Source: Aricia agestis (taxonomy: Eukaryota; Arthropoda; Insecta; Lepidoptera; Lycaenidae). From it: a DNA stretch of 64,000 bases. Position 1 is the first letter of the stretch. The number at the start of each line of letters is the position of its first letter. The position numbers and the translations under genes are program-made. Below, piece by piece: positions 10,746-21,750 of the stretch. Where the stretch lies: the NCBI RefSeq assembly GCF_905147365.1, contig NC_056408.1:12896001-12960000 (forward strand). Reading direction: 5' to 3'. The notes under the pieces are model-generated. The model was not told where the DNA came from. It did not search any database and worked only from the letters and a program-made list of their open reading frames with translations.

Positions 10746-11389
10746 ATTTATTTTATCAACTATTATCAATGATATTGTACTTATACAGATATGTTACGTC
10801 CGTACTATTTTCCGGCTTAAATCTCTTCCGAACAATTTTCAAATTCAAAATTGCAGACATTGACAGATTTGACAGATGAGTGAAACAAAATATACGAAAA
10901 ACCATTTACGTAAAAGAGACAGTTCTATTTTTAAACGTCGAATCGTATCGCTGTCTCTTTCTTCGCCTGAGCTATGACGAAAATTCGATTTTTTCCAGAT
11001 TGTTCGAAAAAATAATTGAAAATGTAAATAATCGAGATATTTATTGCAATCAAGACATGTGGTAAGAGATTCCATGTGTTTTGTTTACTTTCGAGTCATA
11101 ATTGGTACATTTTCGATACACGCACGACGTCATTTTCAATTTATTTAGGTAAGACAAGACGCGGCACATTCGTGACTGCGCTCGATGCAGACTAAACAAC
11201 AGACGGCCCAATTGGGCCGTATTTGAAGCTTCACAACGCGCGCGGTAGTAACATATCTGGTTTAAGTATTTCATCATTGATTATTATTTTAAATATTCTT
11301 CGTATTACGCGACTTTCAATAATCGTAAACCCGTTACAAAATGTAAGTATTTTAATAAAAAATATAAAAAAATGAATTTTATATGTTTT

Positions 11390-11470
11390 ATATCGATTCA
11401 AAACTCCACAATGGAGGGGACAAAATGAAGTTCATCATCCACAATTGAGTGTACTTGAAGATCTAAAACA
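11390..11470 (+). pseudogene. FLYWCH exon tail relic
   Basis: Bases 11432-11465 read as KFIIHN, stop, VYLKI: a FLYWCH exon end with an in-frame stop. No zinc region is left upstream. It is followed by the same 3' flank as E8 (gcgataatttttatagtgcc), so it is the dead copy of one unit of the tandem duplication. Confidence 0.65.
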
Positions 11471-11832
11471 GCGATAATTTTTATAGTGCCTTATATTATG
11501 TTATTATGATGTTCCATGTGGTATGTGATATTGTGATTTGTGTGGTATGATGGTAATGTAGCAAAGACAATGCCCGAACTTTTACACATCATCACCCACA
11601 AGTTATGGGTGATTGTGGGCCACAACCAAAGTTTTTCGAATGCAATGAAAATATTAATTTATCAAGATCTAACTAGGTAATGGTAGGCAGTACATTAAGC
11701 TAAAACTTTAGAAAAAAAAATCTATTGTCAGAGCCAGTGTTTTAATGTTGTGTCATAAATACACATAACAATAATTTTATGTTTGTTATGATATTACATT
11801 TTATGAAATCACAGAAACTGTAAAATTTCCAG

Positions 11833-12065
11833 TGCAGTGGGTAAAAAAACACAACGGAAAGCTGATCGCTATAGTTGAGGGCTATACGTACTGTATGGAG
11901 AAGGTGTACAAAAGTTCTACGTACTGGCGTTGCACGATCGGCAACGCGTGTAGGTGTCGCTTCATAACGGACAAGACACGTAAAGTTACGTCCATGCCGT
12001 TCACGACACATCATCACGCGCCTCCAAAGTTCATCATCCACAATGGAGTGTATTTGAAGATCTGA
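11833..12065 (+). CDS. mod(mdg4): E8: FLYWCH alternative last exon (EGYTY group)
   Basis: The acceptor is ctgtaaaatttccag. It encodes 76 residues: QWVKKHNGKLIAIVEGYTYC, YWRCTIGNACRCRF, THHHAPPKF, IIHNGVYLKI. The preceding about 60 bases and the following about 200 bases match those of E9, so flanks and exon were duplicated together. Confidence 0.85.
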
Positions 12066-12417
12066 AACAGCGATAATTTTATAGTGCCTTTTCAACATAT
12101 TATGTTCCATGTGGTATGATGGTAGTGTAGCAAAGACAGTGTGCAAATTTTTACACATCATCACCCATAACCAAAGTTTGTCAAAATGCACAATGTTATT
12201 TAATTTCATATAAATATCTAACAAAATAATGGTTGGCAAATGGCAGTACATTAAGTTAAAATTTTTGAACAATTTTTATATTTAATTTTGAATTGTCACA
12301 GCCAGTGTTTTAATTTTGTGTCATAAATTAACATAACTATTTGATGTAATAATAATTTCAAGTTAATATGTTTGTATACTACATTTAATAAAATCACAAA
12401 AAATGTAAAATTTCCAG

Positions 12418-12650
12418 TGCAGTGGATAGAAAAAACTAACGGGAAGCTAATGGCTATAGTTGAGGGCTATACGTACTGTATGGAGAAGGTGTATAAGAGC
12501 TCTACGTACTGGCGTTGCACAAACGGCAACGGGTGTGAATGCTGCTTCATAACGGATCACACACGTAACGTTAAATCCGCGCAGTTCACGCCGCATCATC
12601 ACGCCCCTCCAAAGATCATCATCCACAATGCAGTGTATTTGAAGATCTGA
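12418..12650 (+). CDS. mod(mdg4): E9: FLYWCH alternative last exon (EGYTY group, altered knuckle)
   Basis: The acceptor is aaatttccag. It encodes 76 residues. It shares VEGYTYCMEKVYKSSTYWRC with E8, then diverges: NGNGCECCF replaces GNACRCRF, losing the conserved basic residues and gaining cysteines, and HNAVYLKI replaces HNGVYLKI. The frame is open, so this may be a new specificity or the start of decay. Confidence 0.78.
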
Positions 12651-12767
12651 AACAGTGATAATTTTATAGTGCCTTTTCAACATATTATGTTCCATGTGGT
12701 ATGATGGTAGTGTAGTAAAGACAGTGCGCACAACCAAACGTCATATTATGCAATGAAAATGTTATAC

Positions 12768-12955
12768 CTACCCTCTCCTATTTCCTTCCCTACACTCCCC
12801 TATTCCCTTCCATACCCTCCCCTGTTTCCTTCCCTACCCTCCCCTATTACCCTATTCTCATATTAGTCCATGGGCGACGGAAGTTGCTTTCCATCAGGTG
12901 ACCTGTTTGCTCGTTTGCCCCCTTATTTCGTAAAAAAAAACCTATTTCGCCCATA
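12768..12955 (+). mobile_element. SINE (family S1) tail fragment
   Basis: A (ccctaccctcccctatt)n-like run precedes catgggcgacggaagttgct and caggtgacctgtttgctcg, then an A-rich end. The same 3' half occurs in longer copies at 28.66 and 35.89 kb. Confidence 0.7.
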
Positions 12956-13410
12956 TCATTTTATTGAAGTGACTAAAGAAGTATGTTACCATAGCAACAT
13001 CCATCGCTATCCCATCGCACAAACAATGGTCGCCGCCAGTTGTAATAATTTACTATTATTTAACATTTATTCAACAAATGCACTTATCAATATAAAAAGT
13101 ACCCAGTAGCCGATTCTCAGACCTACTGAATATGAATATAAAATTTGGTAAATATCAGTAAAGCCGTTTCGGAGGAGTACAGTGACTAACATTGTGACAC
13201 GAGAATTTTATATATAAGATTTAACTAAGTATTGGTTGGCACGTTAACAATAAAGAACAATTTATAGAATTCTGAATTGTCAGAGCGTTGTGTTTTAATT
13301 TTTCTGTCATAATCAACATTAAAATTTGATATGTCTATACTTTAAGTTATTTTATTATAATATGGTTTATATTACTACACACAACATAACATGAACCGTA
13401 CAATTTTCAG

Positions 13411-13643
13411 TGCGGTGGTTAAAAAAGCCTAACGGAAAGCTGGTGGCTATAGTAGATGGGTTCACATATTGCTTGGCGCAGGATCGGAAGAACACGACAT
13501 GCTGGCGCTGCACCTTCGGCAACGCGTGCAAATGCCGTTTCGTTGTGGACAAAGAACAGAACCTCCAGTCTGCATCCTTTTCCCCCCATACCCACCCACC
13601 ACCACAGTTCATCATCTACAACGGAATCTACATGAAGATTTGA
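13411..13643 (+). CDS. mod(mdg4): E10: FLYWCH alternative last exon
   Basis: The acceptor is gtacaattttcag. It encodes 76 residues: RWLKKPNGKLVAIVDGFTYC, CWRCTFGNACKCRF with an additional cysteine just before the Trp, SPHTHPPPQF, IIYNGIYMKI. AATAAA at 13722-13727 lies about 80 bases past the stop, fitting a short 3' untranslated region. Confidence 0.85.
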
Positions 13644-13861
13644 AGGAGCACCTATTAAACCATTTTTTAATTGCAATTTTTATTTGTTTTTTTTTTAATT
13701 ACTATTTATGTTTAAATTACCAATAAAGTTATAAATTAATCCCCGTATGCATATTTTTTGGCACGCTGAGGGACCTAAACTTGAGAGATCAATCGCTAAT
13801 TAAAATCATCACATTTTTCAGAGTTATATTAATATAATATTGTAATAGACGTTATTACTGC

Positions 13862-15090
13862 AGTAATGACACTATGTCTGCAGTAATTTTTATTAATAAT
13901 AGCTTACGTCAAATAAGCGAGTGGGCGAAATCATTTGGTATTCTTGTTAATCCCGAGAAATCTAAGGCGCTCATCATAGGTAGTAGACGAATGCGTCCGA
14001 TTCTTGACATACAATCACTACCACCTATCACACTAAATGGTGTACGTATTCCTTTCTCCGAGTCCGCTAAATACTTGGGTGTTACAGTAGATTCGACACT
14101 ATCCTGGAATGTCAACATTAATGACATCAGTCGTAAGGTCAACTGTGTTATTCATCCTCTTAAAGCTATGCAAAACTTTTTACCCATCTCCACCAAAATC
14201 ACACTCATGCAGAGCATTGTAATGCCTATTATTGACTATGCCGACGTCTGTTATCCTGATGCTACTAAGGAAAATTTAAATAAATTAGAACGCTTACATA
14301 ACCTTTACATTCGGTTTATATTTGGGCTAAAGAAATTTGATCACATCTCGGACTATCGTAATAAATTACAGTGGCTTCCTATTCGCCAGCGTCGAAACTA
14401 TAGGACTCTTAGTCTGCTGTTCAAAGTACTTTTCTGTCCTTCTTCCCCTTCCTATCTGCACGACCTTTTTTCTTTTCCTCATCTCCAGGACGAGTCTTGT
14501 CGAACTTTTAGACGAACTCTTCTCCAAATTCCTTCTCACTATACTGACTTCCTATTCTTTCACAGTTCATTCCGCCAGGCTTTGGAACTCCCTACCACCA
14601 GAGATTCCTGAAAGTAAAACTTTGGCACTATTTAAAAAGAGAGTCAGGTTACATTACGAGTATCTGCGACAAAACACGTAAAATATATTATAATACTACT
14701 GTTATTCCATGTTAAGTTCATCTATAAGTTATTTTTATTGTAAGTAAGTATATAAATATTTATTATATTCAATATATGTATACATAATACATGTATGTAT
14801 ATAATATATACATCAATATATTTATATAAATATATTATTATATGTTGTATATGTATATACTTTACTATATTACTAAATAGCTGTACTAAGTTTATCTTTA
14901 CTATTAATAATAATTTACACGTGCACACTAATTTTTGCATATTATATTTTTACAATCACGCATTCCTATTTTCACTCAGGTTTTTGGAATAAGATGTACC
15001 TTTGTACAAAGCATATTTTTAGTTTTAAGCTGGTTTGTTAACTTCTATTTGTGTGTATATAAATTGTAAATAAATAAATAAATTATATTA
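13862..15090 (+). mobile_element. 5'-truncated non-LTR retrotransposon
   Basis: The open frame from 13874 carries the C-terminal part of a LINE reverse transcriptase: thumb and connection text (KYLGVTVDSTLSWNVNI; IDYADVCYPDATKENLNKLE; LQWLPIRQRRNYRTL). It shifts frame near 14.56 kb, after which HSARLWNSLPPEIPESKT and the stop at 14679-14681 follow. The YADD catalytic centre is absent through truncation. An AT-rich 3' tail ends in (aaat)n-like repeats near 15.08 kb. It resembles jockey/CR1-group elements; the exact clade is not settled. Confidence 0.8.
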
Positions 15091-15190
15091 TGTGCCCAAC
15101 ATTGCAATTTGCAGTAGAGCATTTTTTTAAAGATTTTTGGCAGGTTATGCTTTTCATTTTATGTTTATTAAACAAATACTGCATTTTCAG

Positions 15191-15423
15191 TGCAGTGGGT
15201 GAGGAACGCTAGTGGAAAGCTGGTAGCGATAATAGACGGGTACACCTACAATGTATCGTTGCAAAATAAAACCACGACGAACTGGCGTTGTTCATTTCGC
15301 AGCAAGTGTACATGTCGTTTTGTAACAGACAAGGACCATAATGTGAGGTCTGCTCATATTTCTCAACACAATCATCCGCCTCCTACTTTCGTCATTCGCA
15401 ACGGCATTTTCTTTAAGATTTAA
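15191..15423 (+). CDS. mod(mdg4): E11: FLYWCH alternative last exon
   Basis: The acceptor is actgcattttcag, about 100 bases beyond the LINE tail, so the LINE landed just upstream of a working acceptor. It encodes 76 residues: QWVRNASGKLVAIIDGYTYN, NWRCSFRSKCTCRF, SQHNHPPPTF, VIRNGIFFKI. Phe-Phe near the end and VIRN instead of VIHN are its individual marks. Confidence 0.85.
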
Positions 15424-15477
15424 TACTTTTTTTTGCGTTTATACAACTTCTTTTGTTGGACTTTAATCTTAATATTC

Positions 15478-15900
15478 CGGGTTCCCTAGAACAATTTTTT
15501 TTTTATTATTATCAAGCTGATTTTTCGTGAGAAGCTTCATTTTGATAAAACGAACAAACATTTCCTCTGCGAAAATTCTCTATAGTGGTAGCTCTAACAG
15601 AAATAGAAAGGATTTAATATTTTGATTGAATGATCCTAAAAATATATGTATATGTAGTATAAATATAGATATAGATTGTAGGACAATGCTAAGTGTTAAA
15701 TTATATAACTATTACTATACAAAAAATCTGCTGGTTAGGGTTAAGTTTTAGGGTTCTGTTATTAACAAAACTTCGTTGACTACGGAAACCTCACGAAAAA
15801 TTAGTTTACTCACGAAAAATCAGCTTGAAAGTAATTAAAAAAAATATATATCCACAGCCGAATATATAACCTCCTCGTTTTTTGGAAGTCGGTTAAAAAT
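15478..15900. mobile_element. Long-TIR element, family P2 copy 2 (decayed)
   Basis: gttccctagaacaattttt and cttcattttgataaaacgaa with gtggtagctctaacagaaatag match the left arm of the 5.35 kb element. The right half is disrupted, ending near cctcctcgttttttggaagt. Confidence 0.6.
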
Positions 15901-16167
15901 GTGCTAGGGAACCTGTACTATAAGAAATTAGTGCAAAATATAATTTTGAAGCTTTTTTTTACCATTTGTTTAATTCACTTTTGGTGCCACAATATTATAG
16001 CCATGGAAAGTAAACGAAGAAACGGCTTTATTGTCGCCCGACTGTTATGTTTCGTCTTTTTTGCTTTTGTTTTGTTTGGTCTTTTTTTGTACAATAAAAG
16101 CAATATACTTACCATTACTAGGATTATTTCTTAGTGATATTCCCTTCAAAAGCGTTTTGCACTTTTT

Positions 16168-17015
16168 TAGGGTTCCGTACCCAAAGGGTAACAACGGGAC
16201 CCTATTACTGAGACTTCGATGTCTGTCTGTCTGTCTCCAGGCTGTAACTCAAGAACCGCTATAGCTAGACTTCTGAAATTTTCACAGATTATGTATTTCT
16301 GGTGCCGCTATAACAACAAATACTAAAAACAAAATAAATTTATTATTTAAGGGGGGCTCCCATACAACAAACGTTATTTATTTCGTCTTTTTGGCTTTCC
16401 ATAATCATCATCATATTATCAGCCTATAGTCGTCCACTGCTGCACTGCACACATAGGCCTCTCTCAATGAACGCCAAGATAACCGATCTCCTGCTACTCG
16501 CATCCAACATGGGCCTGCAACTAAGCGGAGATCGTCGTCCCACCTAGTTGGAGGTCGACCTACACCCCGATTTCCCAGCCTTGGTCTCCATTCCAGAGTA
16601 AGTTTACTCCAGCGATCGTCTGTTCTTCGAGCTACGTGACCAACCCAGTTCCACTTCAGCGTACTGATTCTCTGCACTATGTCGGTGACTTTAGTTCTTT
16701 GACGAATTGTTTCATTTCGAAGCTTATCCGCCAAAGAAACTCCGAGCATAGCGCGTTCCATAGTACGCTGAGCGACGGAAAACTTACGAGCTAGCCCTGC
16801 TGTACACATAATATATTTCCACATAAAATTTTCACAAAATCTTCAATTATATTATGTGTACTTTAATATTAAATAATAAAATTAAAATAAAATAAATAAA
16901 TAATGAATATAAATATTTCCCATACAAAAACACATTTTTTATTATTTTCGCTCTATAACGGTACGGAACCCTTCGTGCGCGAGTCCGACTGGCACTTGGC
17001 CTTTTTTTATTATAA
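16168..17015. mobile_element. GGTTCCGTACCC / GTCT-tagged element with a nested RTE insertion
   Basis: The left end is tagggttccgtacccaaagg, with a (gtct)n run. The right end is ctataacggtacggaaccct and gcgcgagtccgactggcact. The same two ends are closer together in copies near 24.57 and 52.10 kb. Here the interior is interrupted by the RTE piece at 16.41-16.82 kb, which dates the RTE insertion as the later event. Confidence 0.7.
16411..16824 (-). mobile_element. RTE-type LINE 3' fragment
   Basis: The minus-strand frame ends a reverse transcriptase of the RTE type: KLRNETIRQRTKVTDIV, then WNWVGHVARRTDDRWSK, GRPPTRWDDDLRLVAG, WRSLREAYV. The short 3' tail has the atgatgattatg repeat usual for RTE elements. 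It is 5'-truncated, with no catalytic domain left. Confidence 0.85.
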
Positions 17016-17053
17016 TAATGTGAAGTTTTTAATAAAATCTGTAATATTTGCAG

Positions 17054-17286
17054 TGCAGTGGGTTAAAAAGAATGACGGAAAGCTGTTGGCTATAGTCGAC
17101 GGGTTTACATACTGTTCAGCGCAGGGACGAAAGAGCACCGCTTTCTGGCGTTGCTCGGCCGGGAACTCGTGTAAATGTCGGTTCGTAATGGACAAGGACC
17201 GGAATGTAAAGTCTGCGCACACTTCCCAACATAATCACCCGCCACCGAAGTTTGTCATCTACAATGGAATTTACGTTAAAATCTAA
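17054..17286 (+). CDS. mod(mdg4): E12: FLYWCH alternative last exon
   Basis: The acceptor is ctgtaatatttgcag, only about 40 bases after the nested repeat. It encodes 76 residues: QWVKKNDGKLLAIVDGFTYC, FWRCSAGNSCKCRF, SQHNHPPPKF, VIYNGIYVKI. AATAAA at 17333-17338 lies about 50 bases after the stop. Confidence 0.86.
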
Positions 17287-17487
17287 TTAGAAATAATTCG
17301 GTGCATTTCATTTTCTATTGTATTTTAAGTTAAATAAATCTTTCATATAGAAAGCATTCAGTTATTTTAATTTTTATATTATTAAGTAACACATAAAGTT
17401 TTGTTATTGTTAAGGTTTTTATTTTTGAAAACTATCCGTAATGCTCAATATTAATTTCATAATGCAACAAAGTTTGTGGTTTTTCAG

Positions 17488-17723
17488 TCAGGTGGTTGAA
17501 GAATTCTAACGGTAGGCTGATAGCGATAATAGACGGGTTCACGTTCTGCGTGGGCAAGGAATGGAAGTCTACGATAAACTGGCGTTGTACTGCCGGATAT
17601 AGCACATGTAATCGTCGCTTTACTACGGACAAAGAGCTGAATATAAAGACAGCTTTGACTTCCCCTCACCGTCACCTGCCCCCGAGGTTCGTCATCCTCA
17701 ACGGAATATACACGAAGATCTGA
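17488..17723 (+). CDS. mod(mdg4): E13: FLYWCH alternative last exon (duplicated pair, left member)
   Basis: The acceptor is ttgtggtttttcag. It encodes 77 residues: RWLKNSNGRLIAIIDGFTFC, NWRCTAGYSTCNRRF, SPHRHLPPRF, VILNGIYTKI. The two zinc cysteines are seven residues apart, one more than usual, and the KCRF basic strand reads NRRF. AATAAA is at 17772-17777. E15 is its near-identical copy 5.9 kb downstream. Confidence 0.84.
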
Positions 17724-17932
17724 ATCATGTGTGTTGTAATATTAAATGTCTTTTTTATAATATACGAGTACAATAAAAATAGTTCTTTTATAATTTATTA
17801 CATCATGTTTGGCAACGCACAATTAGTCATATTTTAACGAACTTGAAAGAGGTAAAATTCAAAATAATAAATGTTATAATATAATGATGCAATGCAAATT
17901 TTTTTTACAATAATAATAATTGTGGTTTTCAG

Positions 17933-18165
17933 TGCGGTATACAAAAAAAGCTTGCGGAAAGACGATCGCAATAGTAAATGGATTTACTTACTCTGTGTCT
18001 AGGGTGTGGAAGACAACGATGAATTGGCGTTGTACAATCAGGGCCAAATGTAAATGTCATTTCATAACGGACAAGGAGCTGAATATAAGGTCCGCACAGA
18101 TTCACCCCCATAATCACCCGCCCCCGAGATTTATCATCCACAACGGAATATACATGAAGATCTAG
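17933..18165 (+). CDS. mod(mdg4): E14: FLYWCH alternative last exon (duplicated pair, right member)
   Basis: The acceptor is attgtggttttcag. It encodes 76 residues: RYTKKACGKTIAIVNGFTYS, NWRCTIRAKCKCHF, HPHNHPPPRF, IIHNGIYMKI. Tyr replaces the opening Trp and His replaces Arg in KCRF. AATAAA at 18408-18413 closes the unit. E16 is its copy. Confidence 0.85.
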
Positions 18166-18774
18166 AATATAAGCATATAAATACCTAATATGCAATATCT
18201 ATGTTGCAGTCATAATATGGTTGAATCTGCTATTTGATTGCGATAACTATAGCGCGTTCAATATGACGACATTTAATTAATTGAATGACTAAAGGATAAC
18301 TCGTGAAGTCGTTGAATGTAACGTTGAACGTATTGACTGATCGTCATTTAGTGAAGTCGTTGAATGGGATATACAGCATGGATTATAGCTTAAAATAGTT
18401 ACACCAGAATAAATTGTTATTGAAAAAAAAGTAAAGACTGGGACATCTATTATTTTTGTATTCCGTAAGAAAATATGACATTATAATTCCGTTTTAGGGT
18501 TCAGCAGTCAACCAAGTTTTGTTGATTACAGAATCCTATAACGGAAACCTAACGAGCTAATTTTTAGTATATTGATAGGTTAATAGTTATATAATTTAAG
18601 AGTAACATTGTCCTACAAATAGAACAATCCATAATTTAGACCATCAATTCAAAGTATGAAATCCTTTCTATCTCTGTCAGCTACCGCTTTCGAGATTTTT
18701 CGCAAACAAAAATGTTGTTCGTCTTATCAAAATGAAGCTACTAACAAAAAATTTGCTTGATAGTAATAAAAAAA

Positions 18775-19752
18775 ACCGGCCAAGTGCGAGTTGGAATCGC
18801 ACGTAGCAGCAATAAGGTTTATTTTTATGAAATTAAGAGGTTTTTGATTTATTTTCATATTTCAGTTGATTTAATGAAAGTTAAATTAAGGTTTACCATT
18901 TATGACGTATAAAAAAAAACTACTGGCTAGATCTCGTTCGGAATAATTTTCGTTGGTAGTTTTTGTAGTAATGTACTTAGTCATATATTAGTTGTCATAT
19001 ATTGTTTTTAGACTTATCATGCCCCTATTTTAGAAGTTAGAGGGGACACACATTTTACCACTTTGCTCTGGAAGAGTGTTTCTCGCAAACTATTCAGGTT
19101 AGAAAAAATGATATTAGAAACCTCAATATGATTTTTAAAGACCTATCCAGAAATACCCCACACGCATAAGTTAGATCAAAAAAACATTTTTTTTGTTTCA
19201 CTTGTATCTATGAGGACCCCTAAAATTTTTAATAATTTTTCGATTTTTGTATCAAAATCTTAAAGCGGACACGAGTCACAGACTACATCTACTTACCAAG
19301 TTTCAATAGTAAAGACAGACATACAGACAGACAGACAGACATGACGAATCTATAAGGGAGATCGCAGACGACAGACTTTTTGTGCGATCGAGTCTGCGGC
19401 GCCCATACAGTCGGCATGGCGCGGCCATATTATATGGGCGCCGCAGGCTCGATCGCACAAAAAGTCTGTCGTCTGCGATCTCCCTAAGGTAGCCCGCAGA
19501 CTACCGACTTTTAGTCGGCCGATAGTTTGACCAAATTGGGGTTTCAGTCTTCGATCAAAATATTCAGAAATATTTGATCGAAGGTTTCACAAGTTACATT
19601 ATTATCGGCCGATACAAATCGTTTAACCTTCATAAATCTTCGTACTCATTAAGCTTTCGATCAATCATCAAACAATCACCCGACTAAAAGTCTGCAGTCT
19701 GCGGGGGCTCTAAGAGTTCCGTTTTTTGCCATTTGGCTACGGAACCCTAAAA
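18775..19752. mobile_element. CCGGCCAAGTGCGAG element with nested palindromes
   Basis: It starts at ccggccaagtgcgagttgga and ends at ggctacggaaccctaaaa, the reverse orientation of the GGTTCCGTA family, with a (cagacaga)n run near 19.32 kb. A perfect hairpin with arms agggagatcgcagacgacag (19355-19486) is inserted in it. A second one with arms around ccgcagactaccgactttta follows at 19493-19707. The first hairpin has a relative at 32.62 kb. Confidence 0.65.
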
Positions 19753-20406
19753 ATGTTCTAGGGCTCCCGTACTAGTCACTTTTGTTAAGTGAAAAACTTT
19801 TTAGTCACGCAGAAATAAAGAACGGAATATAACAACTTAATCAAAACAAAAATATCAAGAACGATTTCTTAAAGACTTAAAGTGAAATTAAGATTTAAAC
19901 AAATTCTTGAAACAAAACAAACAATCAGTCAAACAGACTAGACTAGATCTAGCCAGAGAATAACTAAAAAACAAAAAATAAATTATTATCATCAAAAAAC
20001 TTTTTGAAAAAAAGCTTATTTAAATACTCTAAAAAGAAAAAATAAATTTCTTCTTAAAAATGTTAACTATTAAGTTTTAACCTCAATATTGGAATTTGTT
20101 GTGTTAGACTGTTGCCAATAATAATTGTGACAAAAACGCTTGAAGGCACGGATTAATTTCCTATAGCGCTGTCCAAGATATCACCGTAGTATGTCGCATC
20201 AGATTTACTGACTTTAAAATTTCCATGGCCGGTAACGAATTGAGATACACAGTGGTCAATATCCATCCAGGGTTTGGATAATCGTTTACGAATATTAGGA
20301 AAAGTTTTAAAGATCGACCTTTGTTAGAATTGGTACTCGTAATCACTTTGGTTGTCGTTGTTTTCGAGGAGTACCTTCAATTCCATTACTTATCAAGTCA
20401 CCGTTT

Positions 20407-20835
20407 TTAGGGTTCCGTACCCAAAGGGTAAAAACGGGACCCTATTAAGGAGTGAGCACACTGAGACGGGCCGTGCCGGAAATCCGCTGCGCCCCGACAC
20501 AGTGTGCGATACGCGCAACAGCTTTCATACAAATTGTATGGAGACGAATTTTTGCGATGAGCCCCGGCACGCTGAGCCTCGGCACGGCCCGTCTCAGTGT
20601 GCTCACTCCTTTAATAAGACTTCGTTGTCTGTCCGTCTGTCTTCTCCAGGCTGTATCTCAAGAACCTTTGTAGCTAGAGTTCTGAAATTTTGACAGATTG
20701 TGTATATCTGTGGCCGCTAAACAACAAATACTGAAAACAAAATAAAATTAATATTTATGGAGCGTTCCCATACAACAAACATGATTTTTTGGCCTTTTTT
20801 GCTCGATATCAATAATGACAACAGGCAGGCAGTTG
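20407..20835. mobile_element. GGTTCCGTACCC element interrupted by a GC-rich hairpin
   Basis: tagggttccgtacccaaagg begins the copy. A nested perfect hairpin at 20447-20612 has arms aggagtgagcacactgagac and its complement. The host sequence then resumes with the gtccgtctgtct run and tcaagaacc. The right end is not clear. Confidence 0.7.
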
Positions 20836-20875
20836 AAATTTTCACAGAATCCTTAATTATATTTGTACTTTAATC

Positions 20876-21014
20876 TATACTAATTACTAATTACTAATAT
20901 TACTAATTACTAATTTACTAATTACTAATTACTATTACTAATTACTAATTACTAATTTACTAATATTTACTAATATACTAATTACTAATTACTAATTACT
21001 AATATTACTAATAA
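20876..21014. repeat. TTACTAA minisatellite
   Basis: Irregular tandem units of ttactaa/attactaa fill about 140 bases. Confidence 0.85.
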
Positions 21015-21035
21015 TATTATAAATGCGAAAGTATC

Positions 21036-21070
<35 letters not shown>

Positions 21071-21400
21071 CGCTTTCACGCCAAAACTACTGAACCGATT
21101 GCAATGAAATTTTGTACACAGTTATTATAGAGTCTGAGAAAGGACATAGGCTACATTTTGATGTGGGAAAATATCTTATTTCCATGAAAATATCGATGAA
21201 AATTAATTCGCATTGCGCGTGGCCAGCGCTCATTCCGGGGGGTCCTGGGTTCGAGTCCCGCAGGCGGAACAAAAGTTTTCAATGTTCCTGGGTCTTGGAT
21301 GTGTATTAAAATAATATTTCAAAAATCTTAAATATACTTTATGTATAATATTATAAAAATCCAGAAATATATCGATGCAATGAACATTTTAGTTCTAATA
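21015..21400 (+). mobile_element. GTCT-tagged repeat with tRNA-derived SINE fragment
   Basis: aatgcgaaagtatctctgtc and a (gtct)n run lead into cgctttcacgcc. Near 21240, a B-box-like gggttcgagtcccgcaggcg and then aatgttcctgggtcttggat match the SINE family seen whole at 33.55 and 39.73 kb. The A-box side is damaged. Confidence 0.6.
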
Positions 21401-21750
21401 CGATTCAACAGATGGCGTTTTAATTTTTACTTCATTGTAACATAGAACTAATCATACTTATTAGTTATTATGTTTTTGTTTATAGTTTTTAATACGTTAG
21501 AATATTATGTTTAATAATATTATCACTTGGTATAATAATAATCAATCTATCTTATCTTATAAAACTCCTACTGCATTTCTAAGGAGTTCGAGTGTACCGT
21601 GTTGGCCTATATTCCATCCAGAAATATATCAATGCAATCAACATTTTAATTCTAATATATGAAAACAGATGGCGTTTTATTTTTTACTTCATTATTGTAA
21701 CAGAACTAATCATACCTACTTTATTATAATATATTATTGTTTTTATTCAT

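Noticed and set aside
13367..13676. Minus-strand open frames opposite FLYWCH exons (also at 8460, 10057, 11742, 12447, 17010, 23405, 31855, 34243, 42597 and others)
   Set aside because: They are antisense reflections of the GC-rich conserved exons, differ in frame between copies, and contain no recognised motif.
14337..14681. Separate 114-residue gene
   Set aside because: It is the shifted continuation of the LINE frame beginning at 13874 (HSARLWNSLPPEI end).
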